Below the pieces are notes generated by a model. The model did not search any database and was not told the DNA's origin. It worked only from the letters and a program-made list of their open reading frames with translations. A stretch of 61,652 nucleotides of DNA from CAZCZU01 sp964503475 (GTDB lineage Bacteria; Pseudomonadota; Zetaproteobacteria; Mariprofundales; Mariprofundaceae), in contig CAZCZU010000010.1 in NCBI GenBank assembly GCA_964503475.1, positions 1 through 61,652 of the forward strand, given 5' to 3'. Positions 32,294 through 42,207 of this stretch are shown here, in pieces. Position 1 is the first letter of the stretch. Each line of letters opens with the position of its first letter. The position numbers and the translations under genes are program-made.

Positions 32294-33220
32294 CTACTCG
32301 TCCGGGCGGTACTCCGGTTTGAGAATCTCGGTATCGGCTTCGTTGACCATGCTGTCGATCCAGCGGGTCAGGGCCTTCTCTTTCAGAATCTGTACGATCT
32401 CCTCGCGGGCGCTGTCCAGATCACGGCGGCTGGCCGGGCGCTTGCCGAGCAGTTCGATGACATGCCAGCCGAAGCGCGTATGCACCGGGGCACTGATATC
32501 GCCCGCCTCCTTGAGGGCGAAGGCCGCCTTCTCGAATTCGGGTACCATGACGCCACGCGGAAACCAGTTGAGATCGCCGCCGCGCGATTTGTTGCTGTCA
32601 TCCACCGAGTAACGCGCGGCCAGGGCGGCAAAATCGGCATTCTTGCGCTTCAGCTGTTTACGAATGTCGTTCGCTTCGTCTTCGCTGCGTACCAGGATAT
32701 GGCGGGCGTGAATCTGTTCGGGGATGGTGAATTCGGCCAGATGCTTCTTGTAATAGGTCTGGATCTCCTCTTCGCTCGGCTCCGGCAGGCGCGAGGATTG
32801 CCACTCCTGCAAGGCGTCGATGAGGATATCGTCGCGTGCCTTTTCGATGCGTTCGCGTACCAGCGGATCGGTATTCAGCCCGACCTCCATCGCCTTGCGG
32901 CTCAGAACGGCACGGCGGATCATCACCTGCAGAATCTGTTTGCGGGCCGCGGGATCCGTGGCCAGCTGCTGCAGCGATTCCGGCATGGCGCGCATTTCAC
33001 GGTTCAGCTCCGACTCATGGATGACCGTGTCGGCAACACGGGCAATCACCGGGCTGGTATCGGTGTCGACCGGCTGCTGCACTGTTTCACTTTGCTGATT
33101 GCAGGCGCCGAGCAGGAGCAGTACTGCCGTCAGTGCTCCTTTGCCCCGTCCTCTTACCATGCCCTGTAGGCGGGATTTTCCGTCGTTGCTTGCGTTGTGC
33201 CTGTCATCAAAAGCCGTCAT
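32294..33220 (-). CDS. PpiC-type peptidyl-prolyl isomerase lipoprotein
   Basis: A 308-residue periplasmic foldase. A hydrophobic segment followed by LLLGAC marks a lipoprotein; residues about 70-190 resemble a SurA-N domain (ESELNREMRAMPESLQQLATDP); residues about 190-290 are a parvulin domain (HARHILVRSEDEANDI, FAALAARYSVDDSNKSRGGDLNWFPRG, HTRFGWHVIELL). The 33220 start has GGAGGGG ten nucleotides upstream but gives a 40-residue signal; starting at the ATG at 33160 gives a more normal 20-residue lipoprotein signal, without a good ribosome site. Confidence 0.85.
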   Translation of the reverse strand: MTAFDDRHNASNDGKSRLQGMVRGRGKGALTAVLLLLGACNQQSETVQQPVDTDTSPVIARVADTVIHESELNREMRAMPESLQQLATDPAARKQILQVMIRRAVLSRKAMEVGLNTDPLVRERIEKARDDILIDALQEWQSSRLPEPSEEEIQTYYKKHLAEFTIPEQIHARHILVRSEDEANDIRKQLKRKNADFAALAARYSVDDSNKSRGGDLNWFPRGVMVPEFEKAAFALKEAGDISAPVHTRFGWHVIELLGKRPASRRDLDSAREEIVQILKEKALTRWIDSMVNEADTEILKPEYRPDE

Positions 33221-33366
33221 GCCGCTGTTTCCCCTCCATGCCGTTCATGCACGCCATACGCAGGGCATGAACTTGGGCGATATCCGGGCTAGGGTACTGC
33301 CTTTGCCCGACGGCGGCCAATCCGGCTGCCAGATACGCAGCCCAGTCGATGGGGGAGGAGAATTCG

Positions 33367-35061
33367 ATGACACCGGTCACCATGGCAATTCTGGTCCTGT
33401 GCCTTTATCTGCTTTTTTATCGCTTCTATGCCAAGGGAATACTGGCTGTGCGTGTTTTCGCCCTGCGGGACGATGCACCGGTTCCCGCCCACACGTTGCG
33501 CGACGATGTCGACTATGTGCCGGCCAACAAGTACATCCTGTTCGGGCACCATTACGCCTCGATCGCAGGCCTGGCCCCGATGCTCGGCCCCGCCATTGCA
33601 GTGATCTGGGGCTGGGTGCCGGCCCTGTGCTGGGTGGTGTTCGGTACGCTGCTGATCGGTGCCGTGCACGACTTCTCAGCCCTGGTGCTCTCCGTACGTC
33701 ATCAGGGCAAGAGTGTAGGTACCATTGCCCGTGATGTGATCAGCCCGCGCACCCGGCTGCTCTTTCTGCTGGTCATCTTTTTCCTGGTTGCCCTGGCCAT
33801 GGGCGTGTTCGTGCTGGTGATCTCCGGTCTTTTTGCCGCTCCCGATGCGGCCCATATTCCGAAAACGGCCCATCCGGAAGCGGTGTTCCCCACCTATGCC
33901 CTGATGCTGATCGCCATGGTGATCGGTTATCTGGTCTACAAGCGCAACATGCCGGTCTGGCCGCTGATCGCGGTCGGCTTCGTGCTGATGCTGCTGACCA
34001 CCTGGCTGGGGTTGGGCATGCCGATCACCGGCTTCGGGGCTGAAACCTGGACCTGGACCCTGCTCATCTACGCCTTCGCCGCCAGTATCCTGCCGGTCTG
34101 GCTGCTGCTGCAGCCACGCGATTTTCTTAATTCGCTGCTGCTTTACCTGGCCCTCTTCTCGATGCTGATCGGCTTCTTCATGCTCGATCCGGACTGGGCC
34201 GCACCGGCGATCAATCCGCATCCGGTCGGTGCACCGCCGCTGCTGCCGTTCCTGTTCATCGTGATCGCCTGCGGTGCGGTCTCGGGCTTCCATGGCCTGG
34301 TCGCTTCCGGCACCACCTCCAAGCAGCTCGATCGCGAAGCGGATGCGCCGTTTGTCGGCTATGTCGGCATGATTGGCGAATCGCTGCTGGCCCTGCTGGC
34401 CGTTCTGGCCACAACCGCCGGTGCCTTTGCTTCGCGTGCCGACTGGGAGGCCTTCTACGGTTCGTGGGAGAAAGCGGTCGGGCTGCACCAGAAACTGGGC
34501 GTCTTCATCCAGGGCAATGCCAATTTCATCCATCAGCTCGGGGTGCCGGTCGATTACGCGGCGGCCTTTATCAGTGTGGTGGTGGTCGGTTTTGCCATGA
34601 CCAGTGTCGATACCGGCGCCCGCCTGCTGCGGTTCAATATCGAGGAGATCGGCAACACCATCGGTGTGAAAGTACTGGGTAACCGATATCTGGCCACCTT
34701 CCTGGCTGTGGCCGCCATCGGCTTTTTCGCCTTTTTCAAGGTGGATGGCCGGCCGGCCGGGCTCTTCCTGTGGACCCTGTTCGGTACCACCAATCAGATC
34801 CTGGCCGGGCTGACGCTGCTGACCGTCACCATCTATCTCTACCGGCACAGGAAACCATTGCTTTATACCCTGCTGCCGATGCTGCTGGTGCTGGGGGCGA
34901 CGATTGCCGGCATGGTGATGGGCGTCGTCGAGGCCGTCGGCAAGGAGCAGTGGCTGGTGGCCGGAGTCGGCTCCGCCATCTTCCTGCTTGCCGTCTGGGT
35001 GCTTGTCGAAGGGGCGCTGGCCGCCCGGAACGTACATCGGGAGCGCCAAAAGACTGGATAA
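33367..35061 (+). CDS. cstA: Carbon starvation protein CstA-family transporter
   Basis: A 564-residue inner-membrane protein of about 15 helices. CstA-family features are PANKYILFGHHYASIAGLAPMLGPAIAVIWGW near the N-terminus, GAVHDFSALVLSVRHQGKS, FHGLVASGTTSKQL, and a long C-terminal helix bundle. The family imports pyruvate or peptides. GGAGGAG precedes the ATG at 33367. In many bacteria CsrA represses cstA, and csrA is nearby, but no GGA site in the leader was verified. Confidence 0.92.
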   Translation: MTPVTMAILVLCLYLLFYRFYAKGILAVRVFALRDDAPVPAHTLRDDVDYVPANKYILFGHHYASIAGLAPMLGPAIAVIWGWVPALCWVVFGTLLIGAVHDFSALVLSVRHQGKSVGTIARDVISPRTRLLFLLVIFFLVALAMGVFVLVISGLFAAPDAAHIPKTAHPEAVFPTYALMLIAMVIGYLVYKRNMPVWPLIAVGFVLMLLTTWLGLGMPITGFGAETWTWTLLIYAFAASILPVWLLLQPRDFLNSLLLYLALFSMLIGFFMLDPDWAAPAINPHPVGAPPLLPFLFIVIACGAVSGFHGLVASGTTSKQLDREADAPFVGYVGMIGESLLALLAVLATTAGAFASRADWEAFYGSWEKAVGLHQKLGVFIQGNANFIHQLGVPVDYAAAFISVVVVGFAMTSVDTGARLLRFNIEEIGNTIGVKVLGNRYLATFLAVAAIGFFAFFKVDGRPAGLFLWTLFGTTNQILAGLTLLTVTIYLYRHRKPLLYTLLPMLLVLGATIAGMVMGVVEAVGKEQWLVAGVGSAIFLLAVWVLVEGALAARNVHRERQKTG

Positions 35062-35133
35062 ACCCGACATAGCGCATCGGTGCTATGTTCCCTCGGCCGG
35101 ATTGCTGCTACATCTGTAGTCGGGGGGTGCGTG

Positions 35134-36834
35134 ATGGAAACGATGGTACCGCGCGTCAATGCCTTGATGGAACAAATCGAGCCCTGGATCGTGCTGCAGG
35201 GGTGGCGCAGGTATGGCGTTGCCCTGCTGCTTTTCCTGATGCTCCTGCTGGTCGCGGCGATCGTTTATGAGACCGGCGGCATCAAGTATGTCTATTCGCA
35301 CACGATGTACATCCCCATCATCCTTGCCGGCATCTTCTTTCTGACCCCTGGCGGAATCTTGGCCGGGGTCGTGGCGGGGGTGCTGCTGGGGCCCTATATG
35401 CCGCTGGTGGTGGCGAGCGGCGAGATGCAGTCCACCTTCAACTGGGTTTATCGCCTGGCCGGCTTTGCCGTGATCGGCGGCATGGTCGGGTTTGCCACGT
35501 CGCTGCTGCAACGCCAGCTCGGCTATATGCGCTGGCTGGCACGGCACGACAGCGTCACCGGCCTGCCCAATGATGTGGCGCTGGAGCAGTCGCTGCACGA
35601 ACGGCTCGAGGATTCGGAAGAGGCACATCCTTTCAGCCTGGTCGCCTTTTCACTGGATGGCCTCGACAACCTGCGCGATACCTTCGGTTATGTCGCGATG
35701 GCCTGCGTGCTGCGCGAATGCCGGGATGCCCTGTGCAAGGCACTGCCGCAGGGCGTGTCCCTGTTCCATTACCATCCGGAGCGCTTTGCCATTATCATCG
35801 AGGAACCGGAGGAATCCCGGCGTGTTGTGCGGCTGGTTCTGCAGTGTCTGCGTCGCCCCTTCCGTTATGACGGCTTCTCCATTCATCTGATTCCCTATGT
35901 CGGTGTGAGCCGTTTCCCCGAGCATGGCAGTGGTGCCGGGGAGCTGGTTCAGAAGGCCGATACGGCGATCTGGCAGGCGCGCAAACAGAGGATCGAGCAT
36001 CTTGATTTCCAGCGCGAATTCGATCATGCCAGCCGTGAAAACCTGATGCTGATGGGCATGCTCTCCGAGGCGCTGGAAGAGGAGCAGTTGCGTCTGCATT
36101 ACCAGCCCAAGGTCGATCTGCAGTCGCGCCGTGCGATCGGGGCAGAGGCATTGCTGCGCTGGCATCATCCCGAGCGCGGCATGATTCCACCGGGATACTT
36201 CATTCCGCTGTGCGAACAGACGGATCTGATCAACCCGGTCACGGCATGGGTGATGGAGCATGCAGTCGCAAGGCTTGCGGAGTGGAAAGCGCAGGAGCTG
36301 CATCCGCTTCTGGCCATCAATATCTCCACCCGAAACCTTGTCGATCCGATGTTCTACCGGCAGGTGCGGCAAATGGTCGACCGGTACGATATCGATCCGT
36401 GCATGCTGGAGTTTGAGATCACTGAAACGGCGATCATGCAGCACCCGGAAGAGTCGATCGGTCTGCTGGGGCGTCTGCGCGATATGCGCCTGGTTCTCTC
36501 CATTGACGACTTCGGCACCGGCCACTCATCGCTCGCCTGTCTCAACCGTCTGCCGGTCGAGGCGATCAAGATCGATCAGACCTTTATCCGGCAGGCCGCC
36601 GGCGATTCCGGTGTCTGCAACATTATCCGGGCCGCCGCCGATGTCGGGCACGCTCTGGGGATGAAGGTGATCGCCGAGGGGATCGAGGATAGCGAAACCT
36701 GCTCCCTGGTCGCCGACCTCGGCTGTGATATCGGGCAGGGCTACCATATCGGCCGGCCCATGCCCGAGCAGGATATTCTGGACTGGTTCCGTGAATCTCC
36801 CTGGCCTCTGGCGAACGTCCCGACTGCAGCCTGA
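35134..36834 (+). CDS. Membrane-bound degenerate GGDEF / intact EAL phosphodiesterase
   Basis: A 566-residue signalling protein. Three or four N-terminal helices (about 27-45, 58-80, 108-125), then a GGDEF fold in which the signature is replaced by YHPERF (213-218), so it cannot make c-di-GMP. The EAL domain is intact: EALLRW (338-342), NISTRN, EITET, DDFGTG near 460 and IKIDQTFI. It should hydrolyse c-di-GMP. The ATG at 35134, following GGGGGG, is chosen. Adjacent to cstA but separated by 72 nt. Confidence 0.93.
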   Translation: METMVPRVNALMEQIEPWIVLQGWRRYGVALLLFLMLLLVAAIVYETGGIKYVYSHTMYIPIILAGIFFLTPGGILAGVVAGVLLGPYMPLVVASGEMQSTFNWVYRLAGFAVIGGMVGFATSLLQRQLGYMRWLARHDSVTGLPNDVALEQSLHERLEDSEEAHPFSLVAFSLDGLDNLRDTFGYVAMACVLRECRDALCKALPQGVSLFHYHPERFAIIIEEPEESRRVVRLVLQCLRRPFRYDGFSIHLIPYVGVSRFPEHGSGAGELVQKADTAIWQARKQRIEHLDFQREFDHASRENLMLMGMLSEALEEEQLRLHYQPKVDLQSRRAIGAEALLRWHHPERGMIPPGYFIPLCEQTDLINPVTAWVMEHAVARLAEWKAQELHPLLAINISTRNLVDPMFYRQVRQMVDRYDIDPCMLEFEITETAIMQHPEESIGLLGRLRDMRLVLSIDDFGTGHSSLACLNRLPVEAIKIDQTFIRQAAGDSGVCNIIRAAADVGHALGMKVIAEGIEDSETCSLVADLGCDIGQGYHIGRPMPEQDILDWFRESPWPLANVPTAA

Positions 36835-36945
36835 CCATCCTCTTTATCCCTGTGTCGTATCGATGGACAAGGCATCGATGGCCCATACCATCCAGGCCTG
36901 AATCAAAACGCGACGATCCGTTCCGTCGCGGGAGGACGGGCCACA

Positions 36946-37707
36946 ATGCTGCTGCTGACCAAAAGCCTTTCGCAACTGCTGTTGCCGCCGGGCGGACTGA
37001 TTCTGCTGGCCCTGCTCGGCGTGATATTCTGGCGACGTTTCATCGGGCGGGCCCTGGTGCTGCTCTCGCTGGCTCTGCTCTGGCTGCTGTCGACGGAGCC
37101 GGTGCGTGATGCCCTGATTCTGCCGCTGGAGTACAAATATCCGCCGTTGGCGATGCAGACTGTACCGCATGACAATGCGGCGATTGTGCTGCTGGGTGGC
37201 GGCATCTACGAGAATGCCCCCGAGTATGGCGGCAGGAACGCGCTGGGCCATTTCGCGGTGATGCGTACGATCTATGCTGCCGATCTGGCAAAGGCGACCG
37301 GCTTACCTGTCTATGCCAGTGGCGGCACGCCACTGACCGATGCCAACGAGGCGGAAGGGGTGGTTATGCGCCGCTGGCTGATCCGTTTCGGTGTACCGGC
37401 CGAACAGGCTTTTGCCGAATCGGCGGCCAACAACAGCTGGGAGAATGCCGTCTATATGCGCCGGATGTTGCAGAAGCAGGGAATCCGGCAGGTGGTACTG
37501 GTGACGACAGCCTGGCATATGCCGCGTTCCGTATGGTCGTTTGAGCAGCAGGGAATCGAGGTGATACCTGCACCGTGCGATTATATTGCCGAAAATGAAT
37601 CCTACGATCTGCGCAGTTTTCTGCCGCGCTGGAATGTACTCGCCGATTCAGGGCAGGCCCTGCACGAGTACCTGGGACTGTTCTGGTACCGCCTGCGCTA
37701 CGGATGA
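36946..37707 (+). CDS. ElyC/SanA/YdcF-family DUF218 membrane protein
   Basis: A 253-residue protein with two N-terminal membrane helices (about 10-30, 36-50) and a periplasmic DUF218 domain: AAIVLLGGGIYE, YASGGTPLTDANEAEGVVMRRWL, AANNSWENAVYMRRML and VVLVTTAWHMPRSVW. E. coli ElyC of this family affects cell-wall integrity. GGGAGGA is nine nucleotides before the ATG. Followed by sucA. Confidence 0.88.
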   Translation: MLLLTKSLSQLLLPPGGLILLALLGVIFWRRFIGRALVLLSLALLWLLSTEPVRDALILPLEYKYPPLAMQTVPHDNAAIVLLGGGIYENAPEYGGRNALGHFAVMRTIYAADLAKATGLPVYASGGTPLTDANEAEGVVMRRWLIRFGVPAEQAFAESAANNSWENAVYMRRMLQKQGIRQVVLVTTAWHMPRSVWSFEQQGIEVIPAPCDYIAENESYDLRSFLPRWNVLADSGQALHEYLGLFWYRLRYG

Positions 37708-37781
37708 CGATGCCGGACGGGATGGCGCTGAGGCCTTGTCGGCGCTATGGTCGGGGAAGCAACAGGTGATGCGGAGGCTCA

Positions 37782-40628
37782 GTGTCGGAGAAGGATAACA
37801 AGCGGACAAACGCCATGGAGGCGGACGAACTGTTCGGCAGTGCCGGCGGCGCCTGGCTGGAAGCACTCTACGAGCAGTGGCGGCTGGATCCGGCCAGTGT
37901 CGACCCGGCCTGGGCGACCCGTTTTGCCGCCAGCGACGATCATGGCGAGCGAAGTCATGGCGAGATGCTGGAGCGCATGCGGCGCACGGCACGTCTGGGG
38001 GGCGCCAGGGCCACAGCCGATGCGCCCGCGGCGGCCGAAGTGGGGCCGGCAGCCCTGGCGGAACACCCCTCCCGGGCCCTGTTCCTGATCCATGCCTACC
38101 GGGTTTTCGGTCACATGCATGCCCGCCTCGATCCGCTCAACCTGCATCCCTCGCATCCCAGTCCGCAACTGGAGCTGAGTTACTACGGCCTGACCGAGGC
38201 CGATCTCGATACCCCGTTTCCGACCGGCGATCTGCCGGGGCCGGCCATGCTGCCGCTGCGCGATATCATCGAGATTCTGGAGGCCACCTATTGCGGCCAT
38301 ATCGGGCCTGAACTGATGCATGTGGCCGATTCGGCCAAAAAGCACTGGCTCTACGAGCGGCTGGAGCGCATGCGCAGCACGCCCGATTACGATACCGAGA
38401 CCCGGCGTCATATCTTCGAGCAGGCGATGCGCGCCAACGAGTTCGAACGCTATCTGCACACCCGCTACACCGGCCAGAAACGCTTCTCGCTGGAGGGAGG
38501 GGACAGCCTGATCGCCATGCTCGACAGCCTGATCCAGCAGGCAGGGCACAAGGGGGTCCGGGAGATCATTCTCGGCATGGCCCATCGCGGTCGCCTCAAT
38601 GTGCTGGCCAATGTCCTGGGCAAGTCGCTCTCCGAAATCTTCTCCGAGTTCGAGGGGGCGCAGTTTGCCGATGCCGAATTCGGCGCCGGTGATGTGAAGT
38701 ATCACATGGGCTTCTCCTCCGATATCGCCACCGAGGGCGGTACCGTGCATCTGTCGCTCGGGTTCAATCCCTCGCATCTGGAGATCATCACGCCGGTGGT
38801 GCTGGGCAGTGTGCGGGCGCGACAGTGCCGGCGCGGTGACAAGGCACGCCGCCAGGTGATGGGGGTGCTGATCCACGGTGATGCCGCGTTTGCCGGCCAG
38901 GGTGTGGTGGCCGAATCGCTCAATCTCGGTGAGCTCTCCGGTTTCCGTACCGGTGGTACCATCCATATCGTGGTCAACAACCAGATCGGCTTCACCACCA
39001 ATCCATACGACTCTCGCTCCACCCTCTACTGCACCGATATCGCCAAGATGGTGCAGGCTCCGATCCTGCACGTGAATGGCGATGATCCGGAGTCGTGCTG
39101 CCTGGCCATGCAGATTGCCATGGAGTACAAGCATCACTTCCGCAGCGACATCGTCATCGACCTGCTCTGCTACCGTCGCCATGGCCACAATGAGGCCGAT
39201 GCGCCGGAGGTAACCCAGCCGGTGATGTATCGCCGCATCCAGTCGCACGACACGGTCGAGCAGGCCTATCGCAAGCGCCTGATTGCCGATGGCGTGGTGA
39301 ATGAAGATCAGGCCAACTTGATGATCAGCGACTATCGCGAGGCGCTGGACCGGGTGCGTCGCGAAGGAGAGAGCGCTCCCAGCCGCCCCAACAGCCTGCA
39401 GGGACGCTGGGAAGGATATGTGCGCCACGGTGCCGAAGAGCCGGCGACCGCGGTGCCGGCTGGGCGTCTGGAGGAGCTGGCCAAGCGGGCCCACAGTGTC
39501 CCGGACCATTTCACGCTGAACGGCCGGGTGGAGAAGATCTACGACGCCCGTATCAAGATGATGCAGGGGCAGCAGCCGGTCGACTGGGGCTGCGCCGAGG
39601 CGATGGCCTACGCCACGCTGGTCAACGACGGCGGCTGGGTGCGTATCACCGGACAGGATACCGGTCGCGGCACCTTCTTCCATCGCCATGCGATTGTTTA
39701 TGACGAAAAGACGGGCAAGAGCTTCATGCCGATTCGGCAACTGGAAAATGGCGATATGTCGCACTTCATTGCCATCGATTCGATGCTCTCCGAGCTGGCG
39801 GTGATGGGCTTCGAGTACGGCTATTCGATCGCCGAGCCGCGTGCCCTGGTGATCTGGGAGGCGCAGTACGGCGATTTCGCCAACAACGCCCAGGTGGTGA
39901 TCGACCAGTTTATCTCGGCCGGTGAATCGAAGTGGGGACGGATGAGCGGTCTGACCCTGTGGCTGCCGCATGGCTACGAGGGGCAAGGGGCGGAGCACTC
40001 GTCCGCGCGACTTGAGCGTTTCCTGCAGCTCTGTGCAGAGGAGAACATGCAGGTGGCCTGCCCGACCACGCCGGCCCAGCTTTTCCATCTGCTGCGTCGC
40101 CAGCTGATGATCGAAACGCGCAAGCCACTGATCTTCATGAGTCCGAAGAGCATGCTGCGCCAGAAGCTCTCCTACTCGACGCTGGCGGAGTTCACCGACG
40201 GCGCCTTTATGCCGGTATTACCCGAGGCGGAGGAGGGCATCAAGGCGGAGAGCTGCCGCCGGGTGCTGATCTGTTCCGGCAAGGTCTATTATGATCTGCT
40301 GGCAGCGCGCCGCGAACGGGAAATTGACGATATCGCCATTGTGCGCGCCGAACGCCTTTACCCCTTCCCGTGTGAAGCATTGCAGGCGGAAGTGGCGCGT
40401 TTTGCTAAGGCAAAAGAGATCGTCTGGGTCCAGGAGGAGCCGGAAAACCAGGGTGCCTGGTACCAGATACGCCACTACCTGCAGCACTGTGTGCAGGATG
40501 AGCGGTTGCTGAAGCATCTGTCACGTCCGGCAGCGGCGGCTCCGGCCGTCGGTTCGCACAAACGACATGTCGAGGAGCAGCAGGCGCTGGTCGATGCTGC
40601 CCTGGCCAAGGAGGAGATCGATGGCTGA
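37782..40628 (+). CDS. sucA: 2-oxoglutarate dehydrogenase E1 component
   Basis: Thiamine-pyrophosphate-dependent decarboxylase of the 2-oxoglutarate dehydrogenase complex. At 948 residues it is full length, with GSAGGAWLEALYEQW at the N-terminus, GMAHRGRLNVLANVLGK, GDVKYHMGF, the TPP motif GDAAFAGQGVVAE, HIVVNNQIGFTTN, and GQDTGRGTFFHRHA. The start is GTG with GGAGG four nucleotides away. The stop overlaps the sucB ATG by 8 nt. Confidence 0.97.
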   Translation: MSEKDNKRTNAMEADELFGSAGGAWLEALYEQWRLDPASVDPAWATRFAASDDHGERSHGEMLERMRRTARLGGARATADAPAAAEVGPAALAEHPSRALFLIHAYRVFGHMHARLDPLNLHPSHPSPQLELSYYGLTEADLDTPFPTGDLPGPAMLPLRDIIEILEATYCGHIGPELMHVADSAKKHWLYERLERMRSTPDYDTETRRHIFEQAMRANEFERYLHTRYTGQKRFSLEGGDSLIAMLDSLIQQAGHKGVREIILGMAHRGRLNVLANVLGKSLSEIFSEFEGAQFADAEFGAGDVKYHMGFSSDIATEGGTVHLSLGFNPSHLEIITPVVLGSVRARQCRRGDKARRQVMGVLIHGDAAFAGQGVVAESLNLGELSGFRTGGTIHIVVNNQIGFTTNPYDSRSTLYCTDIAKMVQAPILHVNGDDPESCCLAMQIAMEYKHHFRSDIVIDLLCYRRHGHNEADAPEVTQPVMYRRIQSHDTVEQAYRKRLIADGVVNEDQANLMISDYREALDRVRREGESAPSRPNSLQGRWEGYVRHGAEEPATAVPAGRLEELAKRAHSVPDHFTLNGRVEKIYDARIKMMQGQQPVDWGCAEAMAYATLVNDGGWVRITGQDTGRGTFFHRHAIVYDEKTGKSFMPIRQLENGDMSHFIAIDSMLSELAVMGFEYGYSIAEPRALVIWEAQYGDFANNAQVVIDQFISAGESKWGRMSGLTLWLPHGYEGQGAEHSSARLERFLQLCAEENMQVACPTTPAQLFHLLRRQLMIETRKPLIFMSPKSMLRQKLSYSTLAEFTDGAFMPVLPEAEEGIKAESCRRVLICSGKVYYDLLAARREREIDDIAIVRAERLYPFPCEALQAEVARFAKAKEIVWVQEEPENQGAWYQIRHYLQHCVQDERLLKHLSRPAAAAPAVGSHKRHVEEQQALVDAALAKEEIDG

Positions 40629-41781
40629 ATTCGAGATCAAGGTGCCGAGCCTGGGAGAATCGGAGAACGAGGCCACGCTGGTCTCCTGGATGGTGCAGGA
40701 GGGCGACACGGTCGAGGTCGACGATGTACTGGCCGAGATCGAGAGCGACAAGATCACCATGGAGGTGCCGGCCGCCGATGCCGGCCAGGTGAAGAAGCTG
40801 TTCAAGGAGGCGGGCGCCACGGTCGAGCCGGGCGAGATCATTGGCCTGATCGAAATCGGCAAAAAGGGCAAGGCAGCGGCCAGAGCCAAACAGCCTGCAT
40901 CCGGGGAGTCCGTCGAAGCCCGGCCGGAGAAGGAGCGCCCGGCCAAGAAACAAGTGCCGGAAAAGCAGAAGTCCGATGATGGCGGCGAGGCGGTTGCCGC
41001 TCCGGTAAAAGAGATGGTCTCCCCGCCGGTCGCGGATGTGAAGCGGCAGACTGCGGCAGTGGTTTCGGCTGCCGGTGCGGAACGGCAGGAAGAGCGGATC
41101 GCGATGAGTGGCCTGCGCCGCCGCATCGCTGCGCGCCTGAAGGATGCCCAGGACACGGCCGCCATGCTGACCACTTTCAATGAGGTCAATATGCAGCCGG
41201 TGATGGACCTGCGCGCCCGCTACAAGGATGCATTCAAGGAGAAGCATGGCGTTTCGCTCGGGTTTATGTCTTTCTTCGTGCGAGCCTGTGCCCATGCCGC
41301 ATCCCGTTTTCCGGCCATCAACGCCTACATCGATGGCGACGAGATCGTCTACCACAACTACATGGATGTAGGCGTTGCCGTCTCCACCGACAAGGGGCTG
41401 GTGGTGCCGGTGCTGCGCGATGCCGGCATGATGAGCTTCGATGGCATCGAGAAGGGGATCGCCGACCTGGCTCGCCGGGCACGCGATGGCGGCCTTGTGC
41501 CGGATGACCTGAAGGGAGGCACCTTTTCGATCACCAATGGTGGTGTGTTCGGATCACTGCTCTCCACCCCGATTCTCAATCCGCCGCAGAGTGCGATCCT
41601 CGGCATGCATGCCATCAACAAGCGACCGGTGGTGGAGAACGACCAGATTGTGATTCGGCCGATGATGTATGTGGCCCTCACCTACGATCATCGCCTGATC
41701 GACGGCCGCGAGGCGGTGCAGTTCCTGGCGGCGGTGAAGGAGTATCTGGAACAGCCCGGCATGGCGCTGCTCGATCTCTGA
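40621..41781 (+). CDS. sucB: Dihydrolipoamide succinyltransferase E2 component
   Basis: Transfers the succinyl group to CoA. The 386-residue product has an N-terminal lipoyl domain with Lys44 in ESDKITMEVPA, a charged linker to about 155, and a C-terminal catalytic domain (from MSGLRRRIAARLKDAQDTAAMLTTFNEV) with HRLIDGREAV near 358. The peripheral subunit-binding domain expected near 120-150 is not recognisable. AAGGAGG precedes the ATG at 40621. No lpd (E3) gene follows; the E3 partner must be elsewhere or be the flavoprotein at 43847. Confidence 0.93.
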   Translation: MAEFEIKVPSLGESENEATLVSWMVQEGDTVEVDDVLAEIESDKITMEVPAADAGQVKKLFKEAGATVEPGEIIGLIEIGKKGKAAARAKQPASGESVEARPEKERPAKKQVPEKQKSDDGGEAVAAPVKEMVSPPVADVKRQTAAVVSAAGAERQEERIAMSGLRRRIAARLKDAQDTAAMLTTFNEVNMQPVMDLRARYKDAFKEKHGVSLGFMSFFVRACAHAASRFPAINAYIDGDEIVYHNYMDVGVAVSTDKGLVVPVLRDAGMMSFDGIEKGIADLARRARDGGLVPDDLKGGTFSITNGGVFGSLLSTPILNPPQSAILGMHAINKRPVVENDQIVIRPMMYVALTYDHRLIDGREAVQFLAAVKEYLEQPGMALLDL

Positions 41782-41788
41782 TTTTTCG

Positions 41789-41826
41789 TAGCGATGGCGG
41801 CGGGTTTGCCGTCGCCGTCGCTATTT
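41789..41826 (+). terminator. Long hairpin after sucB
   Basis: TAGCGATGGCGGCGG, loop GTTTG, CCGTCGCCGTCGCTA (41789-41823, with G-T pairs), followed by TTT. It terminates the sucAB transcript and faces the converging coiled-coil gene. Confidence 0.7.
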
Positions 41827-41833
41827 GTCGTTC

Positions 41834-42127
41834 CTATTTGTTGTTCAGTTTGTCCCGGGCGCGGGCGAAGGCCTCCCGGATGTCATCCCATGCCGCATCG
41901 GTACCTGTTTTCAGCTCTTCCCACGCTTCGTCGCCGCTTTCACGGATTCGGGTCAGCTGGCGGCGTGCTTTCTCACGCTGCTGGCGCAGTGTTTCAAGCT
42001 GATCCAGATAGCGGATTTTCAGCTCCGCTTCGGCCATATGGGCCTGTGCCTCCATCTGCTCCAGTTCATCGGCCCAGAGATCGAGCTGAGCCTTCATTTT
42101 TTCTACATACAGATCTTTCTTGTCCAT
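41834..42127 (-). CDS. Small coiled-coil stress-type protein (sll1863-like)
   Basis: A 97-residue acidic, entirely helical protein (KKDLYVEKMKAQLDLWADELEQMEAQ ... AWDDIREAFARARDKLNNK). Proteins of this pattern are annotated sll1863-family stress response proteins in some genomes; function unknown. AAGGAG precedes the ATG at 42127. It is a single minus-strand gene converging on sucB. Confidence 0.75.
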   Translation of the reverse strand: MDKKDLYVEKMKAQLDLWADELEQMEAQAHMAEAELKIRYLDQLETLRQQREKARRQLTRIRESGDEAWEELKTGTDAAWDDIREAFARARDKLNNK

Positions 42128-42207
42128 GATCGTCTCCTTGTTCGATCCGATGTTGTTTGCGGGCCTGCATGCCACGCAAGGCGATCCCGCCCATGTATGG
42201 CATTCAG

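Noticed and set aside
37779..40088. Long open frame of 769 codons antisense to sucA, and similar long antisense frames over 8753-10624 and 1783-3483
   Set aside because: They mirror strongly conserved genes in high-GC sequence, have low-complexity translations and lack family motifs or ribosome sites.
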